A DNA stretch of 26,282 nt. It comes from CAJXWH01 sp964343365. GTDB lineage: Bacteria; Pseudomonadota; Gammaproteobacteria; Arenicellales; UBA868. Of this stretch, positions 1-8,220 are shown piece after piece (the stretch's first letter is position 1; every line of letters starts with the position of its first letter). The notes beneath the pieces were generated by a model. The model had not been told where the DNA came from, did not search any database, and saw nothing but the letters and a program-made list of their open reading frames with translations. Made by a program: the position numbers and the translations under genes. The stretch lies in assembly GCA_964343365.1 (NCBI GenBank), contig CAYFJI010000016.1:1-26282 (forward strand), written 5' to 3'.

Positions 1-393
1 TATTGCAATCAACACAAACTAGACCCACTTGCTAGGATCGTAAGCACAGCAGTTTCTGGATGCCAACCAGCCACCATGGGCTTAGGTCCAATTTTTGCAA
101 GCCGTAAAGCTCTGGCCCGAGCAAAAATCAATGCCAAATCGCTTGATGTTGTCGAAATTAATGAAGCATTTGCTACACAGGCAATTGCCTCGATCAGAGA
201 TTTAGAACTAGATCCTGCCAAAATAAATTTAGATGGTGGCGCGATTGCTATCGGGCACCCGCTCGGCGCCACGGGTGCGCGCATCACGGGCAAAGCAGCG
301 ACAATACTTTCACGTTCGGGCGGTCGATATGCGTTGTCGACTCAGTGCATCGGTGGAGGCCAAGGAATTGCAACGATTTTGGGGACGGTATAA
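1..393 (+). CDS. fadA: Acetyl-CoA acyltransferase (thiolase), 3' part
   Basis: This is the C-terminal part of a thiolase, which cleaves 3-ketoacyl-CoA with CoA to give acetyl-CoA and a shortened acyl-CoA in beta-oxidation. The frame is open from base 1, so the start and the N-terminal nucleophilic cysteine lie outside the window. About 130 residues are visible. They include the NEAF motif, the GGAIAIGHPLGATGAR block that carries the catalytic histidine, and a closing CIGGGQG motif that carries the second catalytic cysteine. The gene ends two bases before the next start, so it is almost certainly in one operon with the FadN-like gene and the acyl-CoA dehydrogenase that follow. A biosynthetic acetoacetyl-CoA thiolase has similar motifs; the operon context favours degradation. 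Confidence 0.93.
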   Translation, partial: YCNQHKLDPLARIVSTAVSGCQPATMGLGPIFASRKALARAKINAKSLDVVEINEAFATQAIASIRDLELDPAKINLDGGAIAIGHPLGATGARITGKAATILSRSGGRYALSTQCIGGGQGIATILGTV

Positions 394-395
394 GC

Positions 396-2726
396 ATGTC
401 TGAAATTCGTAATGTAACTGTAATTGGTGCTGGCGTTATGGGTGCTGGAATAGCCGCTCAGGTAGCCAATGCTGGTGTATCGGTATCTCTGCTTGATGTT
501 GTGCCTAAAGATGCTAGTAATAGGAATGTAGTCGCTGAGAACGCTCTTAAAAAAATCCTGTCGACCAACCCAGCCCCTCTTATGGATCCAAGATTTGCTA
601 AACGAATAATGGCTGGCAATATTGAAGATAATTTAGCATCCGTTGAAGATAGTGATCTTATCGTTGAGGCAGTGATTGAGGATATCAAAATAAAACAGGG
701 CATTTACGCTGAAATTGAAGCGATTAGGAAAATTGGCTCCATTGTTACATCTAATACATCAACGATACCCTTGTCACAACTGACTAATGGCCTTCCACAA
801 TCGTTTTGTCAGGACTTTATGATTTCACATTTCTTTAATCCACCGCGCTACATGCGTCTGCTAGAACTAGTTGTTGGCCCTGAAACGAACCAACACGTTG
901 CAGATGCCCTAAGACTGTTCGCCAACAAAACATTAGGTAAGGTCGTAGTTGATTGTAATGATACGCCAGGTTTCATCGCAAATCGTATAGGAATTTTCTG
1001 GATCGAAGCTGCAGTGCGTTTCGCGCTAGAGATGGGAATTAATGTTGAGGAAGCAGATGCGATAATTGGTAAACCTATGGGAATCCCGAAAACCGGAGTT
1101 TTTGGATTACTAGATTTAGTAGGTATCGATCTTCAACCTCATGTACAAAAATCGATGCTAACTTTATTACCTCAAGATGATCTCTACCGAGACATCTATC
1201 AACCTTCCGAATTGCTCAATAAAATGATCTCTGAAGGATATATAGGACGAAAAGGAAGTGGGGGTTTCTATCGACTTATAGCAAAAGATGGCGTCAAAAT
1301 TAAACAAGCACTAGATCTCAGTAATCTGACATACCGTGACTTAATTAAGCCGCAACTTGAATGTATTACGTCACGAAAAATTGATTTAAAATCTCTCTTA
1401 AGTCATCCAGATCCCGGCGGGCAATACGCGTGGAAAGTTATGTCGCATACGCTGAGCTATGCTGCCTCCTTAGTCCCTGAAATAACTGACAATATTCATT
1501 CGATTGATCAGGCAATGAGAAATGGTTACGCATGGAAGTGGGGTCCGTTTGAAATGATGGACCAGTTAGGAGCTGCGTGGTTTGCTCGTCGTTTAGAAAA
1601 AAGTAACATGCCAATTCCACAATTTATTTCTGACTTAAAGGACCAAAGTTTTTATAAGATTAACAATGGAGGTGAACTTCAAAATTACAACTGTGAAAAT
1701 TCTTATCAAAACATCAAGCGACCTGCGGGCGTCATATTACTAAGCGACCTAAAAAGAAAAAAGAAAAAAATCGATGGCAATAATTCCGCAAGTTTATGGG
1801 ATATTGGAGATAATGTGATGTGCCTCGAATTTCACACCAAGATGAACAGTCTTGATTCTGGAGTTTTCAAGACTATCGAAAAAGCTATTAAAAAGATTCC
1901 TTCGAGCAACTTCCAAGCTCTAGTCATTCATAATGATAACGACAATTTCTCCGTCGGCGTCAATCTTGGGCTTGCATTGTTTGCCGCAAACATCGCAGCA
2001 TGGCCTGAAATCACCAAAATTGTGGTCGAAGGACAAAAAGTATACAAGGCATTAAAGTACGCCCCATTTCCTGTGGTATCAGCTCCATCAGGGATGGTGC
2101 TCGGTGGCGCCTGCGAATTATTGCTTCACAGTGATGCAGTTCAAGCTCATGCGGAAAGCTATATTGGACTAGTCGAAGTTGGTGTTGGGCTTGTACCAGC
2201 CTGGGGAGGATGCAAAGAAATGCTGCACCGCTGGCAACAATCGTCCAAACACCCAAAAGGTCCAATGTCCGCTGTAATGAAAGTCTTCGAAATCATTGGA
2301 ACTGCTACCGTTTCCCGATCTGCAGAAGAAGCAAAACATCACCTTTTTCTCCGCTCTGGTGATGGAATTACCATGAATCGTGATCGACTACTAAGTGATG
2401 CAAAAGACTTGGCGCTCTCTCTTGTTAGCAATTATTCTCCGCCGGAAAAACCGGAATTTATGCTTCCGGGGAAGAGTGGCAAACTAGCATTAAATATGGC
2501 AGTTTTAGATTTATGTAAGATGGGTAAGGCGACAGCACATGATGTGGTTATCGCTGATTCACTTGCAAAAATTCTGACGGGTGATGATGTCGACATCACT
2601 CACACAGTAAGTGAAGATCAAATGCTAAGCTTGGAAAGAAAATCTATCCTCGAGCTATTAAAAACCAAATCAACTTTAGCTCGGATGGAACATATGCTGG
2701 AAAAAGGCAAACCACTCCGAAACTAA
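396..2726 (+). CDS. fadN: Bifunctional 3-hydroxyacyl-CoA dehydrogenase/enoyl-CoA hydratase, FadN-type
   Basis: The 776-residue protein should hydrate enoyl-CoA and then oxidise the 3-hydroxyacyl-CoA with NAD, the middle two steps of beta-oxidation. The dehydrogenase comes first: an NAD-binding GAGVMGAG loop at residues 11-18, the catalytic histidine of HFFNPP at about 145, and its partner glutamate at about 157. The hydratase/isomerase (crotonase) domain follows from about residue 465, with a DNFSVGVNLG block and a GGACELLL block. This order is the reverse of E. coli FadB and matches Bacillus FadN. The start is ATG 396, two bases after the thiolase stop; an upstream in-frame ATG at 345 lies inside the thiolase and would add 17 residues unlike the family. 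The gene is followed 14 bases later by an acyl-CoA dehydrogenase. Confidence 0.92.
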   Translation: MSEIRNVTVIGAGVMGAGIAAQVANAGVSVSLLDVVPKDASNRNVVAENALKKILSTNPAPLMDPRFAKRIMAGNIEDNLASVEDSDLIVEAVIEDIKIKQGIYAEIEAIRKIGSIVTSNTSTIPLSQLTNGLPQSFCQDFMISHFFNPPRYMRLLELVVGPETNQHVADALRLFANKTLGKVVVDCNDTPGFIANRIGIFWIEAAVRFALEMGINVEEADAIIGKPMGIPKTGVFGLLDLVGIDLQPHVQKSMLTLLPQDDLYRDIYQPSELLNKMISEGYIGRKGSGGFYRLIAKDGVKIKQALDLSNLTYRDLIKPQLECITSRKIDLKSLLSHPDPGGQYAWKVMSHTLSYAASLVPEITDNIHSIDQAMRNGYAWKWGPFEMMDQLGAAWFARRLEKSNMPIPQFISDLKDQSFYKINNGGELQNYNCENSYQNIKRPAGVILLSDLKRKKKKIDGNNSASLWDIGDNVMCLEFHTKMNSLDSGVFKTIEKAIKKIPSSNFQALVIHNDNDNFSVGVNLGLALFAANIAAWPEITKIVVEGQKVYKALKYAPFPVVSAPSGMVLGGACELLLHSDAVQAHAESYIGLVEVGVGLVPAWGGCKEMLHRWQQSSKHPKGPMSAVMKVFEIIGTATVSRSAEEAKHHLFLRSGDGITMNRDRLLSDAKDLALSLVSNYSPPEKPEFMLPGKSGKLALNMAVLDLCKMGKATAHDVVIADSLAKILTGDDVDITHTVSEDQMLSLERKSILELLKTKSTLARMEHMLEKGKPLRN

Positions 2727-2740
2727 CTGAGTAACTAATA

Positions 2741-4525
2741 ATGTTCACGTATAAAGCACCACTTAGAGATTTTCAATTTATCTATCATGAATTGTTTAGT
2801 CCGCTAGATATTTCATCGATGGAGAAATACACAAACACTTCAGAAGATCTCGTTGATTCAATTTGGAAGGAAGGGGCTAAACTTTGTGAGAACAAACTAT
2901 TCCCAATTAATCAGTCAGGAGACGAAGAAGGCTGCGATTTTAATGATGGTAATGTAACGACCCCTACAGGATTTCAGTCTGCCTACAAAACCTATGTTGA
3001 GGGTGGTTGGGCTGGGCTAAATTGCGCTCCACTATTTGGCGGTCAAGGGTTACCAAGTTCTGTGAATAACGCACTGGAAGAAATGATGTGCTCAGCTAAT
3101 TTAGCGTTTTCAACGTATCCGGGCTTGACTCGTGGTGTTTATCGAGCTCTTCATCTATTTGGTAATAATGCACAAAAAAAACAATATCTCCCAAAACTAG
3201 TGAGTGGCGAGTGGTGCGGAACAATGTGCTTAACGGAAGCTCATTGTGGCACAGATCTTGGCATGATAAGGACGCGAGCAGTACCATCAGAGAACCAAAC
3301 GTATCGATTAACAGGCACCAAAATCTTCATTACTGCGGGTGAACATGATCTCTCGGAAAATATAGTGCATCTGGTTCTGGCGCGAATGCCAGACGCACCT
3401 TCTGGAATCAAAGGCATCAGTCTCTTTTTGGTGCCGAAATTTTTGCTAGATCCAAATGGCATGCCTAAAACAAGGAACTCAGTGTTGTGTGACTCAATCG
3501 AAGACAAGATGGGAATTAAAGCATCAGCGACGTGCGTAATGAATTTTCAAGATGCAGTTGGATGGCTTGTAGGAGAACAAAATAAAGGAATGCAAGCAAT
3601 GTTCACAATGATGAATGACGCACGCCTGGGGGTTGGTATGCAAGGTCTTGGAATTGCGGAGATTGCCTATCAAGCAGCGAGTAGCTACGCAAAAGAACGT
3701 CTTCAAGGAAGGGCAATAGCCGGATCAGTCTACCCTGACAAACCAGCAGATCCGATTGTAGTTCACGCGGACATAAGACGAACACTCTTAATAATGAAAT
3801 CTTTCACGGAAGGCGCTCGCGCTTTGACTTTCTGGGTTTCAAGAAACATAGATTTCAGAGATCATGCACCTACCGAAATTGCTCGGCAAGAAGCGGATGA
3901 CTTTGTTCAGCTAATGACGCCTATAGTTAAAGCCTTTTTAACAGATTTCGGTTATGACGTTGCAAACATGGGTCTACAAATTCATGGAGGGCATGGATAC
4001 ATTCGTAGCACTGGTGTTGAACAATTCGTGAGGGATGCTCGAATAACCCAAATCTATGAAGGAACCAACGGGATCCAAGCACTTGATTTGATTGGTCGAA
4101 AAATTCCTGCTCATAATGGCAGATACCTCCGAAGTTTTTTTCATCCATTAGCGGAGTGGCTCGAGAGCCAAAGCGCAAATAAAGAGCTCGAGCAATTTGT
4201 CGTACCACTAGGAAAGGCTTTTGGTCGGTTACAAATTGCCACAGGACATATCGCTCAAACTGCACTTTCTGAACCAAATGAAAGCGCTGCAGTAGCAAGT
4301 GAATATCTACGATTATTTGGTCTCGTCGCACTTGGTTATCTGTGGGCCAAAATGGCTGAAGAATCAATTCCGAAACAAAAAGGAAATGAAAAAACCTTCT
4401 ATTCCAATAAAATTACATCAGCAAAGTTTTTCTTTAACCGCATCCTCCCACAGACCGGGTCTCTATTTGCGGCTATTATGTCAGGCTCAGAAGAAATTAT
4501 AAATGTCACCGATGACGCCTTTTAA
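2741..4525 (+). CDS. Acyl-CoA dehydrogenase, long form with C-terminal extension
   Basis: This FAD enzyme of 594 residues should introduce the alpha-beta double bond into acyl-CoA, the first step of beta-oxidation. The opening MFTYKAPLRD is typical of the approximately 590-600 residue acyl-CoA dehydrogenases that include Bacillus FadE and the methylmercaptopropionyl-CoA dehydrogenase DmdC. The FAD/substrate region has the CLTEAHCGTDLG block (about residues 165-176), the FITAGEHD block follows, and the catalytic glutamate sits in QIYEGTNGIQALDL at about residue 440. A helical C-terminal extension of roughly 140 residues completes the family architecture. It is the third gene of the thiolase-FadN-dehydrogenase unit, which favours ordinary fatty-acid degradation; substrate chain length cannot be read from the sequence. 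Confidence 0.9.
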   Translation: MFTYKAPLRDFQFIYHELFSPLDISSMEKYTNTSEDLVDSIWKEGAKLCENKLFPINQSGDEEGCDFNDGNVTTPTGFQSAYKTYVEGGWAGLNCAPLFGGQGLPSSVNNALEEMMCSANLAFSTYPGLTRGVYRALHLFGNNAQKKQYLPKLVSGEWCGTMCLTEAHCGTDLGMIRTRAVPSENQTYRLTGTKIFITAGEHDLSENIVHLVLARMPDAPSGIKGISLFLVPKFLLDPNGMPKTRNSVLCDSIEDKMGIKASATCVMNFQDAVGWLVGEQNKGMQAMFTMMNDARLGVGMQGLGIAEIAYQAASSYAKERLQGRAIAGSVYPDKPADPIVVHADIRRTLLIMKSFTEGARALTFWVSRNIDFRDHAPTEIARQEADDFVQLMTPIVKAFLTDFGYDVANMGLQIHGGHGYIRSTGVEQFVRDARITQIYEGTNGIQALDLIGRKIPAHNGRYLRSFFHPLAEWLESQSANKELEQFVVPLGKAFGRLQIATGHIAQTALSEPNESAAVASEYLRLFGLVALGYLWAKMAEESIPKQKGNEKTFYSNKITSAKFFFNRILPQTGSLFAAIMSGSEEIINVTDDAF

Positions 4526-4580
4526 TGCTATTCAATTAGAGCAAAATAGCGATCTATCAGATAGGAAATGCCGAATATAG

Positions 4581-5480
4581 TTATTTCGACTTCTCGCTTT
4601 CGGTAGGGGCGTTTACAACTACTAGATTCTCTACCTGGGGTATTTCAGAGGGAACAAAAAAATCACTCCATAGGTTCTTACTAGAATCTACACGGTAATT
4701 GCTGAAATCTACAACACCTTCATCCGATAGCAGGACGTCATCAATACAAAAATTACCTGAAAAATTTTTAGCATCCTTAGATAAAATCAGAGCTGCTGCA
4801 TCCGCCATAATTTCTGGAGTTCTACAGTGCCCCAAGGTAGACTTACCCCCAACGACATTCGAAATTGCTGCAGTAGCAATAACTGAATGGGGCCATAGGG
4901 CATTAACCGCTATACCCAACACCTTTAATTCCATCGCCATTCCTAGAACACATAGACTCATCCCAAACTTAGACATCGTGTAAGCTACATTTGGTGCAAA
5001 CCACTTTGGATCTAGATCTAATGGTGGTGAGATGTTTAAAATATGAGGATTAATGCCTTTGCTAAGATGTGGAATGCACTCCTTAGTTACCAAAAAAGTT
5101 CCTCGAACATTTACATCAAACATGAGGTCGAAACGTTTCATTTGAGTTTTGACGGTGGGTGTAAGTGAGATGGCGCTAGCATTATTGATACAACAATCTA
5201 TACCGCCAAAAACTTCTGCTGCTTGCGCTACCGCGACCTTTACTTGATCCTCGCTTCTAATATCTGTGACAATTGGAAGCGCACGTCCGCCCGCCGCCTC
5301 AATTTCCTCTGCTGCGGTATGAACGGTTCCTGGAAGCCTTGCATGTGGCTTATCAGTCTTAGCCAAAATAGCGATACTTGCTCCTTCCGCTGCTAATTTT
5401 TTTGCAATGGCCAGGCCAATACCACGACTAGCACCAGATATTATGACCCGTTTATTCGATAATGTTTTCATGTCATCCAT
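4581..5480 (-). CDS. Short-chain dehydrogenase/reductase, HSDL2-like
   Basis: This is an NAD(P)-dependent oxidoreductase of the short-chain dehydrogenase family, 299 residues. It has the cofactor loop SGASRGIG at residues 15-22, the NNAS-type motif at about 99-102, and a catalytic triad of Ser151, Tyr167 and Lys171. The block KTDKPHARLPGTVHTAAEEI at about 41-60 and the NISPPLDLDPKWF stretch before the active tyrosine are marks of the HSDL2 (hydroxysteroid dehydrogenase-like 2) subgroup, whose substrates are poorly known but linked to lipids. A C-terminal tail of about 50 residues carries no domain I recognise. The start is ambiguous: ATG 5480 and ATG 5471 are both possible, and a GGA lies four bases before the latter. 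It converges on the beta-oxidation operon and lies 38 bases downstream of the ferredoxin-like gene. Confidence 0.85.
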   Translation of the reverse strand: MDDMKTLSNKRVIISGASRGIGLAIAKKLAAEGASIAILAKTDKPHARLPGTVHTAAEEIEAAGGRALPIVTDIRSEDQVKVAVAQAAEVFGGIDCCINNASAISLTPTVKTQMKRFDLMFDVNVRGTFLVTKECIPHLSKGINPHILNISPPLDLDPKWFAPNVAYTMSKFGMSLCVLGMAMELKVLGIAVNALWPHSVIATAAISNVVGGKSTLGHCRTPEIMADAAALILSKDAKNFSGNFCIDDVLLSDEGVVDFSNYRVDSSKNLWSDFFVPSEIPQVENLVVVNAPTESEKSK

Positions 5481-5518
5481 CTAAAGCATCATTACAAAAT
5501 TGCTTAATTCTCTTTAAA

Positions 5519-5860
5519 CTATGATTTGTCAAGAATTTCCTGATCAGGCTTCAGTAATAAACGAGAAACACGCTCTCCTTTTAGTATGTGCCGCTCAAGG
5601 ATTTCGTCAACATCGGTCTGCGTAGAATAGCTATACCAAACCCCTTCAGGGTAAATCACCATTGCTGGGCCTAGCTCACAACGATCCAGACAACCACTTC
5701 GGTTAATACGAATTTTTTCCACAACATTCATTTTTTTTGCCTTCGCTTTCATGTAGCTTTGTAAAGAAATGGAGCCACGAGCCCCACAAGAACCGCGGGG
5801 ATGATCTTCTGGGCGCTCATTAACACAACAAAAAACGTGAATGTCATAGTAAGGTCGCAT
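5519..5860 (-). CDS. Small thioredoxin-like [2Fe-2S] ferredoxin
   Basis: This 113-residue protein belongs to the thioredoxin-fold [2Fe-2S] proteins, related to NuoE and the Azotobacter FeSII (Shethna) protein. Probable cluster ligands are Cys12 and Cys25 (C-X12-C) in the first half and Cys57 and Cys61 (C-X3-C) in the RSGCLDRCELGPAMVIYP segment. Cys11, next to Cys12, is an additional cysteine. The GPAMVIYPEGVWYS stretch is typical of the family. It is probably a cytosolic electron carrier; the partner is unknown. It sits between ubiK upstream and the HSDL2-like reductase downstream, all on one strand, but gaps of 105 and 38 bases leave co-transcription unproven. A purine-rich GGAG lies about 14 bases before ATG 5860, rather far for a ribosome binding site. 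Confidence 0.86.
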   Translation of the reverse strand: MRPYYDIHVFCCVNERPEDHPRGSCGARGSISLQSYMKAKAKKMNVVEKIRINRSGCLDRCELGPAMVIYPEGVWYSYSTQTDVDEILERHILKGERVSRLLLKPDQEILDKS

Positions 5861-5965
5861 ATGCTTAGTCTATAGCTCCACTTTCGGTAAATTATTTATT
5901 TCTTCCATATCTCTTATAGCAATAAATGTAGTTTTCCCTTAAATATCTCTTAGATACAGTCAATC

Positions 5966-6181
5966 TCATTTTTCGAGCTCACGCATTCGTTCCTCTAATA
6001 CTTCAAGTTTTTCTCGAGTCCGAGCCAAGACTTTTTCCTGAATTTCAAATTCTTCACGTGTGACCAAATCCATTTTTTCTAACACCGACTGAACCCCAAT
6101 GTTAATGCTTTTTCGAACCTCGTCAGATAAATCTCCCGGCAAAACATCCGCAATAGCAGCAGCAATCTTATTAAGTGACAT
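5966..6181 (-). CDS. ubiK: Ubiquinone biosynthesis accessory factor UbiK (YqiC/BMFP family)
   Basis: This 71-residue protein matches the UbiK/YqiC family, which helps assemble the soluble ubiquinone biosynthesis complex with UbiJ and binds lipid. The N-terminal half is an amphipathic helix (IAAAIADVLP, then a segment containing VRKSINIGVQSVLEKMDLV). Residues 43-71 form a charged coiled coil (EFEIQEKVLARTREKLEVLEERMRELEK) as expected for a trimer. The length is near the family norm of 80-100. An AGAGAG-type ribosome binding site lies about seven bases upstream of ATG 6181. UbiK is restricted to ubiquinone-making Proteobacteria, so it supports the taxonomic assignment. It is transcribed away from glnK. 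Confidence 0.9.
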   Translation of the reverse strand: MSLNKIAAAIADVLPGDLSDEVRKSINIGVQSVLEKMDLVTREEFEIQEKVLARTREKLEVLEERMRELEK

Positions 6182-6454
6182 TATTATCTCTCTGTATAAA
6201 TAATTTCGAACACAAATTTTTTGAAACGTTAATCATCTCATTGTATCAAAATAAACCTCTCATCTAAGAAAAGCAAGAAATCGTAATTGGATAGGCTTGG
6301 CACTGTTTCAACCAGTAGAATTAAAGAGTATCATATTACATGATACTAGATGATCGATAAGCTGAAAATAACGTAGCTTAGTCACGTCAGGAACGTTTTC
6401 CGAGGATGGAAAAATGATACCCTCACCCATAAACAAACAAAATAGGATAAAAAC
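6182..6454. other. Divergent ubiK-glnK intergenic region
   Basis: At 273 bases this is the longest stretch without a gene. It must hold the promoters of ubiK and glnK. I see the 21-base dyad at 6327-6347, the extra half-site at 6414-6420, a second small inverted repeat (TTTTCC at 6396-6401 and GGAAAA at 6408-6413), and an AGGA ribosome binding site at 6444-6447 before glnK. I cannot identify convincing -10/-35 or sigma-54 elements. Confidence 0.6.
6327..6347. promoter_or_regulatory. Perfect inverted repeat, candidate operator upstream of glnK
   Basis: AGTATCAT and ATGATACT are perfect 8-base arms around a 5-base spacer (ATTAC), giving a 21-base dyad 107 bases before the glnK start, in the divergent ubiK-glnK region. 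The size suits a dimeric helix-turn-helix regulator. The right half-site ATGATAC recurs at 6414-6420, 74 bases downstream, close to seven helical turns. There is no T-run, so it does not look like a terminator. The regulator is unknown and the function is inferred from shape and position. Confidence 0.45.
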
Positions 6455-6793
6455 ATGAAACTAGTTACTGCTGTTATCAAACCTTTCAGGCTAGATGATG
6501 TTCGAGATGCTCTTGCAACTCTCGATGTTCGAGGCATGACTGTTACTGAAGTAAAGGGTTTCGGCCGTCAAAAAGGACATACAGAACTATACCGTGGCGC
6601 TGAATATGCAGTCGATTTTCTCCCAAAAATCAAGCTTGAGATCGCGATAACCACAGATCTAGTTGATCAAGTAATAGAAGCAATCACACGAACAGCGCAA
6701 ACAGGAAAAATTGGGGACGGGAAAATCTTTGTTACTGAAATAGAGCAAGTTATTAGAATACGAACCGGAGAAACAGGTAATAAAGCAATTTAG
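6455..6793 (+). CDS. glnK: Nitrogen regulatory protein P-II (GlnK type)
   Basis: This is a 112-residue P-II signal protein, the standard length, which senses 2-oxoglutarate, ATP/ADP and glutamine status. The T-loop is intact: the FGRQKGHTELYRGAEY segment places the uridylylation tyrosine at residue 51, and the TGKIGDGKIFV signature near residue 83 lines the nucleotide site. The opening MKLVTAVIKPF resembles GlnK more than GlnB. The usual partner amtB is not beside it: the next gene (surA) converges from the opposite strand. The start is supported by AGGA at 6444-6447 with a seven-base spacing. Regulation may involve the dyad at 6327-6347. GlnB cannot be fully excluded. Confidence 0.93.
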   Translation: MKLVTAVIKPFRLDDVRDALATLDVRGMTVTEVKGFGRQKGHTELYRGAEYAVDFLPKIKLEIAITTDLVDQVIEAITRTAQTGKIGDGKIFVTEIEQVIRIRTGETGNKAI

Positions 6794-6888
6794 TTCAAAC
6801 ATAGATCAGGTGCTAAATTTGTATGGCGTCAAATTACCATTTCATAGAGAGTGACATCTATTTTTAATAAGTAATGAAGCTCTCATTC

Positions 6889-8178
6889 CTATTCAATGAC
6901 ACGATAATCAATCCATGCCTTACTGATTAGTTCAGTTGTCCATTCTCCATATCTTTTATTGAATTTTTCTAACCTAACTGCTAGTTCAGCTTTTTCCCTA
7001 GTTAAGCTAACACCTATATCATAAGCACGACGATCAGTTAGTTGAATCAAATGATAGCCCATTTTTGTTTGAACAGGCATACTAATGTCACCAATTGATA
7101 GGGAAAGTAACGCATTCTCTAATTCAGGCTCTAAATCTCCAGGGTTTAACCATCCAAGATCACCACCAAGTGCACGACTAATTGAATCAGCAGATTGGCG
7201 CCTTGCTAAATCACCAAATTTTTCTCCAGCTTGAATTCTTTTTCGAATACGCACAAGGTTTTCTATAACTGAAGACTTATCAGTAAGTTGATCTGGAATC
7301 AATAGAATATGGCGCACTCGGTTTTGATCAACAATATACACACCTTCTCCTCTTTTACCATTCAATCGAAGTATATGAAATCCATTCTTACTCCTAATTG
7401 GAGAAGACACTTCACCTACTTCCATTTGACGAACAACATTAAGAAAAAGATCGGGAATTTGATCCGAATTTCGCCACCCCAAATCACTATTAGTATTGGG
7501 GTTTTTATTTTCAGATATTTCCCCAGCAACTAAATTAAAATGGGCGCCAGATACAATGCGCTGATATAACTCTTCCGCTAACGAGCGAGCGTGCTCATTA
7601 TTGTCTTCAAACGAAACTAAAATATGGGATAATTTGTACTCAAGTCTATCAATTGAATTTGGGTTCTTTTCAAGATATTCATCAATATCTGCTTCCGATA
7701 CTCTTATATGGCGATTAATTTCTCGCGCTATCAACTTTTGCACTAATAGTTGGTGATGCAGATCCTGCTTATATTCCGTATAGGAAAAACCTGTTTGTTC
7801 AATTTCCTCTCTAAGGCTTAACATCGACAGATTATTTTCTGTGGCGATTTCTATTATTGCTGCCATCAAATCGTTCTCACTTATAACAATGCCCATACTC
7901 TTTGCTTTTTGATATTGCAACTTTTTCAGAATCAATTTTTCTATCACCATTTTTTTTAGCTTTTTGACAGGTAGTGTTTCCCCTTTTGCTCGTTGTTGAT
8001 TTTTCGAAAAATATAATTCCCTTTCTATTTCAGACTGCGTAATCACATCCGAATTAACAATGACATAGACTCTATCAATTTCTTTAGCCACGGAACTAGC
8101 ACAAAAAAATGCTTGTTCAAGCGACAAAATAATGATCAGACACAACAAGTGATGTAGCGATAGATTCTGTTTTTTCAT
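6889..8178 (-). CDS. surA: Periplasmic peptidyl-prolyl isomerase and porin chaperone SurA
   Basis: SurA escorts unfolded outer-membrane proteins, LptD among them, across the periplasm. The frame opens at TTG 8211, but I prefer ATG 8178. This gives 429 residues beginning with a basic-hydrophobic signal peptide (MKKQNLSLHHLLCLIIILSL) that ends near residue 31. The mature start resembles SurA (DRVYVIVNSDVITQSEIE), followed by the chaperone domain. Two parvulin (PpiC) repeats follow at about 180-275 (from YKLSHILVSF) and 286-384 (from NRVRHILLIP), then a C-terminal helix. It is the last gene of the long minus-strand cluster, 42 bases after lptD, its best-known client. The usual downstream genes pdxA and rsmA are absent; glnK converges on it. 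Confidence 0.92.
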   Translation of the reverse strand: MKKQNLSLHHLLCLIIILSLEQAFFCASSVAKEIDRVYVIVNSDVITQSEIERELYFSKNQQRAKGETLPVKKLKKMVIEKLILKKLQYQKAKSMGIVISENDLMAAIIEIATENNLSMLSLREEIEQTGFSYTEYKQDLHHQLLVQKLIAREINRHIRVSEADIDEYLEKNPNSIDRLEYKLSHILVSFEDNNEHARSLAEELYQRIVSGAHFNLVAGEISENKNPNTNSDLGWRNSDQIPDLFLNVVRQMEVGEVSSPIRSKNGFHILRLNGKRGEGVYIVDQNRVRHILLIPDQLTDKSSVIENLVRIRKRIQAGEKFGDLARRQSADSISRALGGDLGWLNPGDLEPELENALLSLSIGDISMPVQTKMGYHLIQLTDRRAYDIGVSLTREKAELAVRLEKFNKRYGEWTTELISKAWIDYRVIE

Positions 8179-8220
8179 CGTTTTTATTTTTTCACATTCT
8201 TCATTCTTCAATATTTTAAT

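Noticed and set aside
2741..4525. DmdC, methylmercaptopropionyl-CoA dehydrogenase of DMSP breakdown
   Set aside because: The N-terminus and length fit, but no dmdB or dmdD is near and the neighbours are standard beta-oxidation genes; the family is broad.
4527..4564. Inverted repeats GCTATT...AATAGC (4527-4550) and CTATCAGATAG (4554-4564) between convergent genes as a bidirectional terminator
   Set aside because: Short stems and no T-run on either strand; the position is suitable but the structure is weak.
6298..6313. TGGCAC upstream of glnK as a sigma-54 promoter
   Set aside because: The -24 half (TTGGCAC) is good, but the -12 GC is absent at the fixed spacing (AC at 6311-6312), so a sigma-54 promoter is not supported.
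6844..6865. ATAGA/TCTAT hairpin with a T-run after glnK as an intrinsic terminator
   Set aside because: Only five AT-rich pairs with an eight-base loop; too weak to call.
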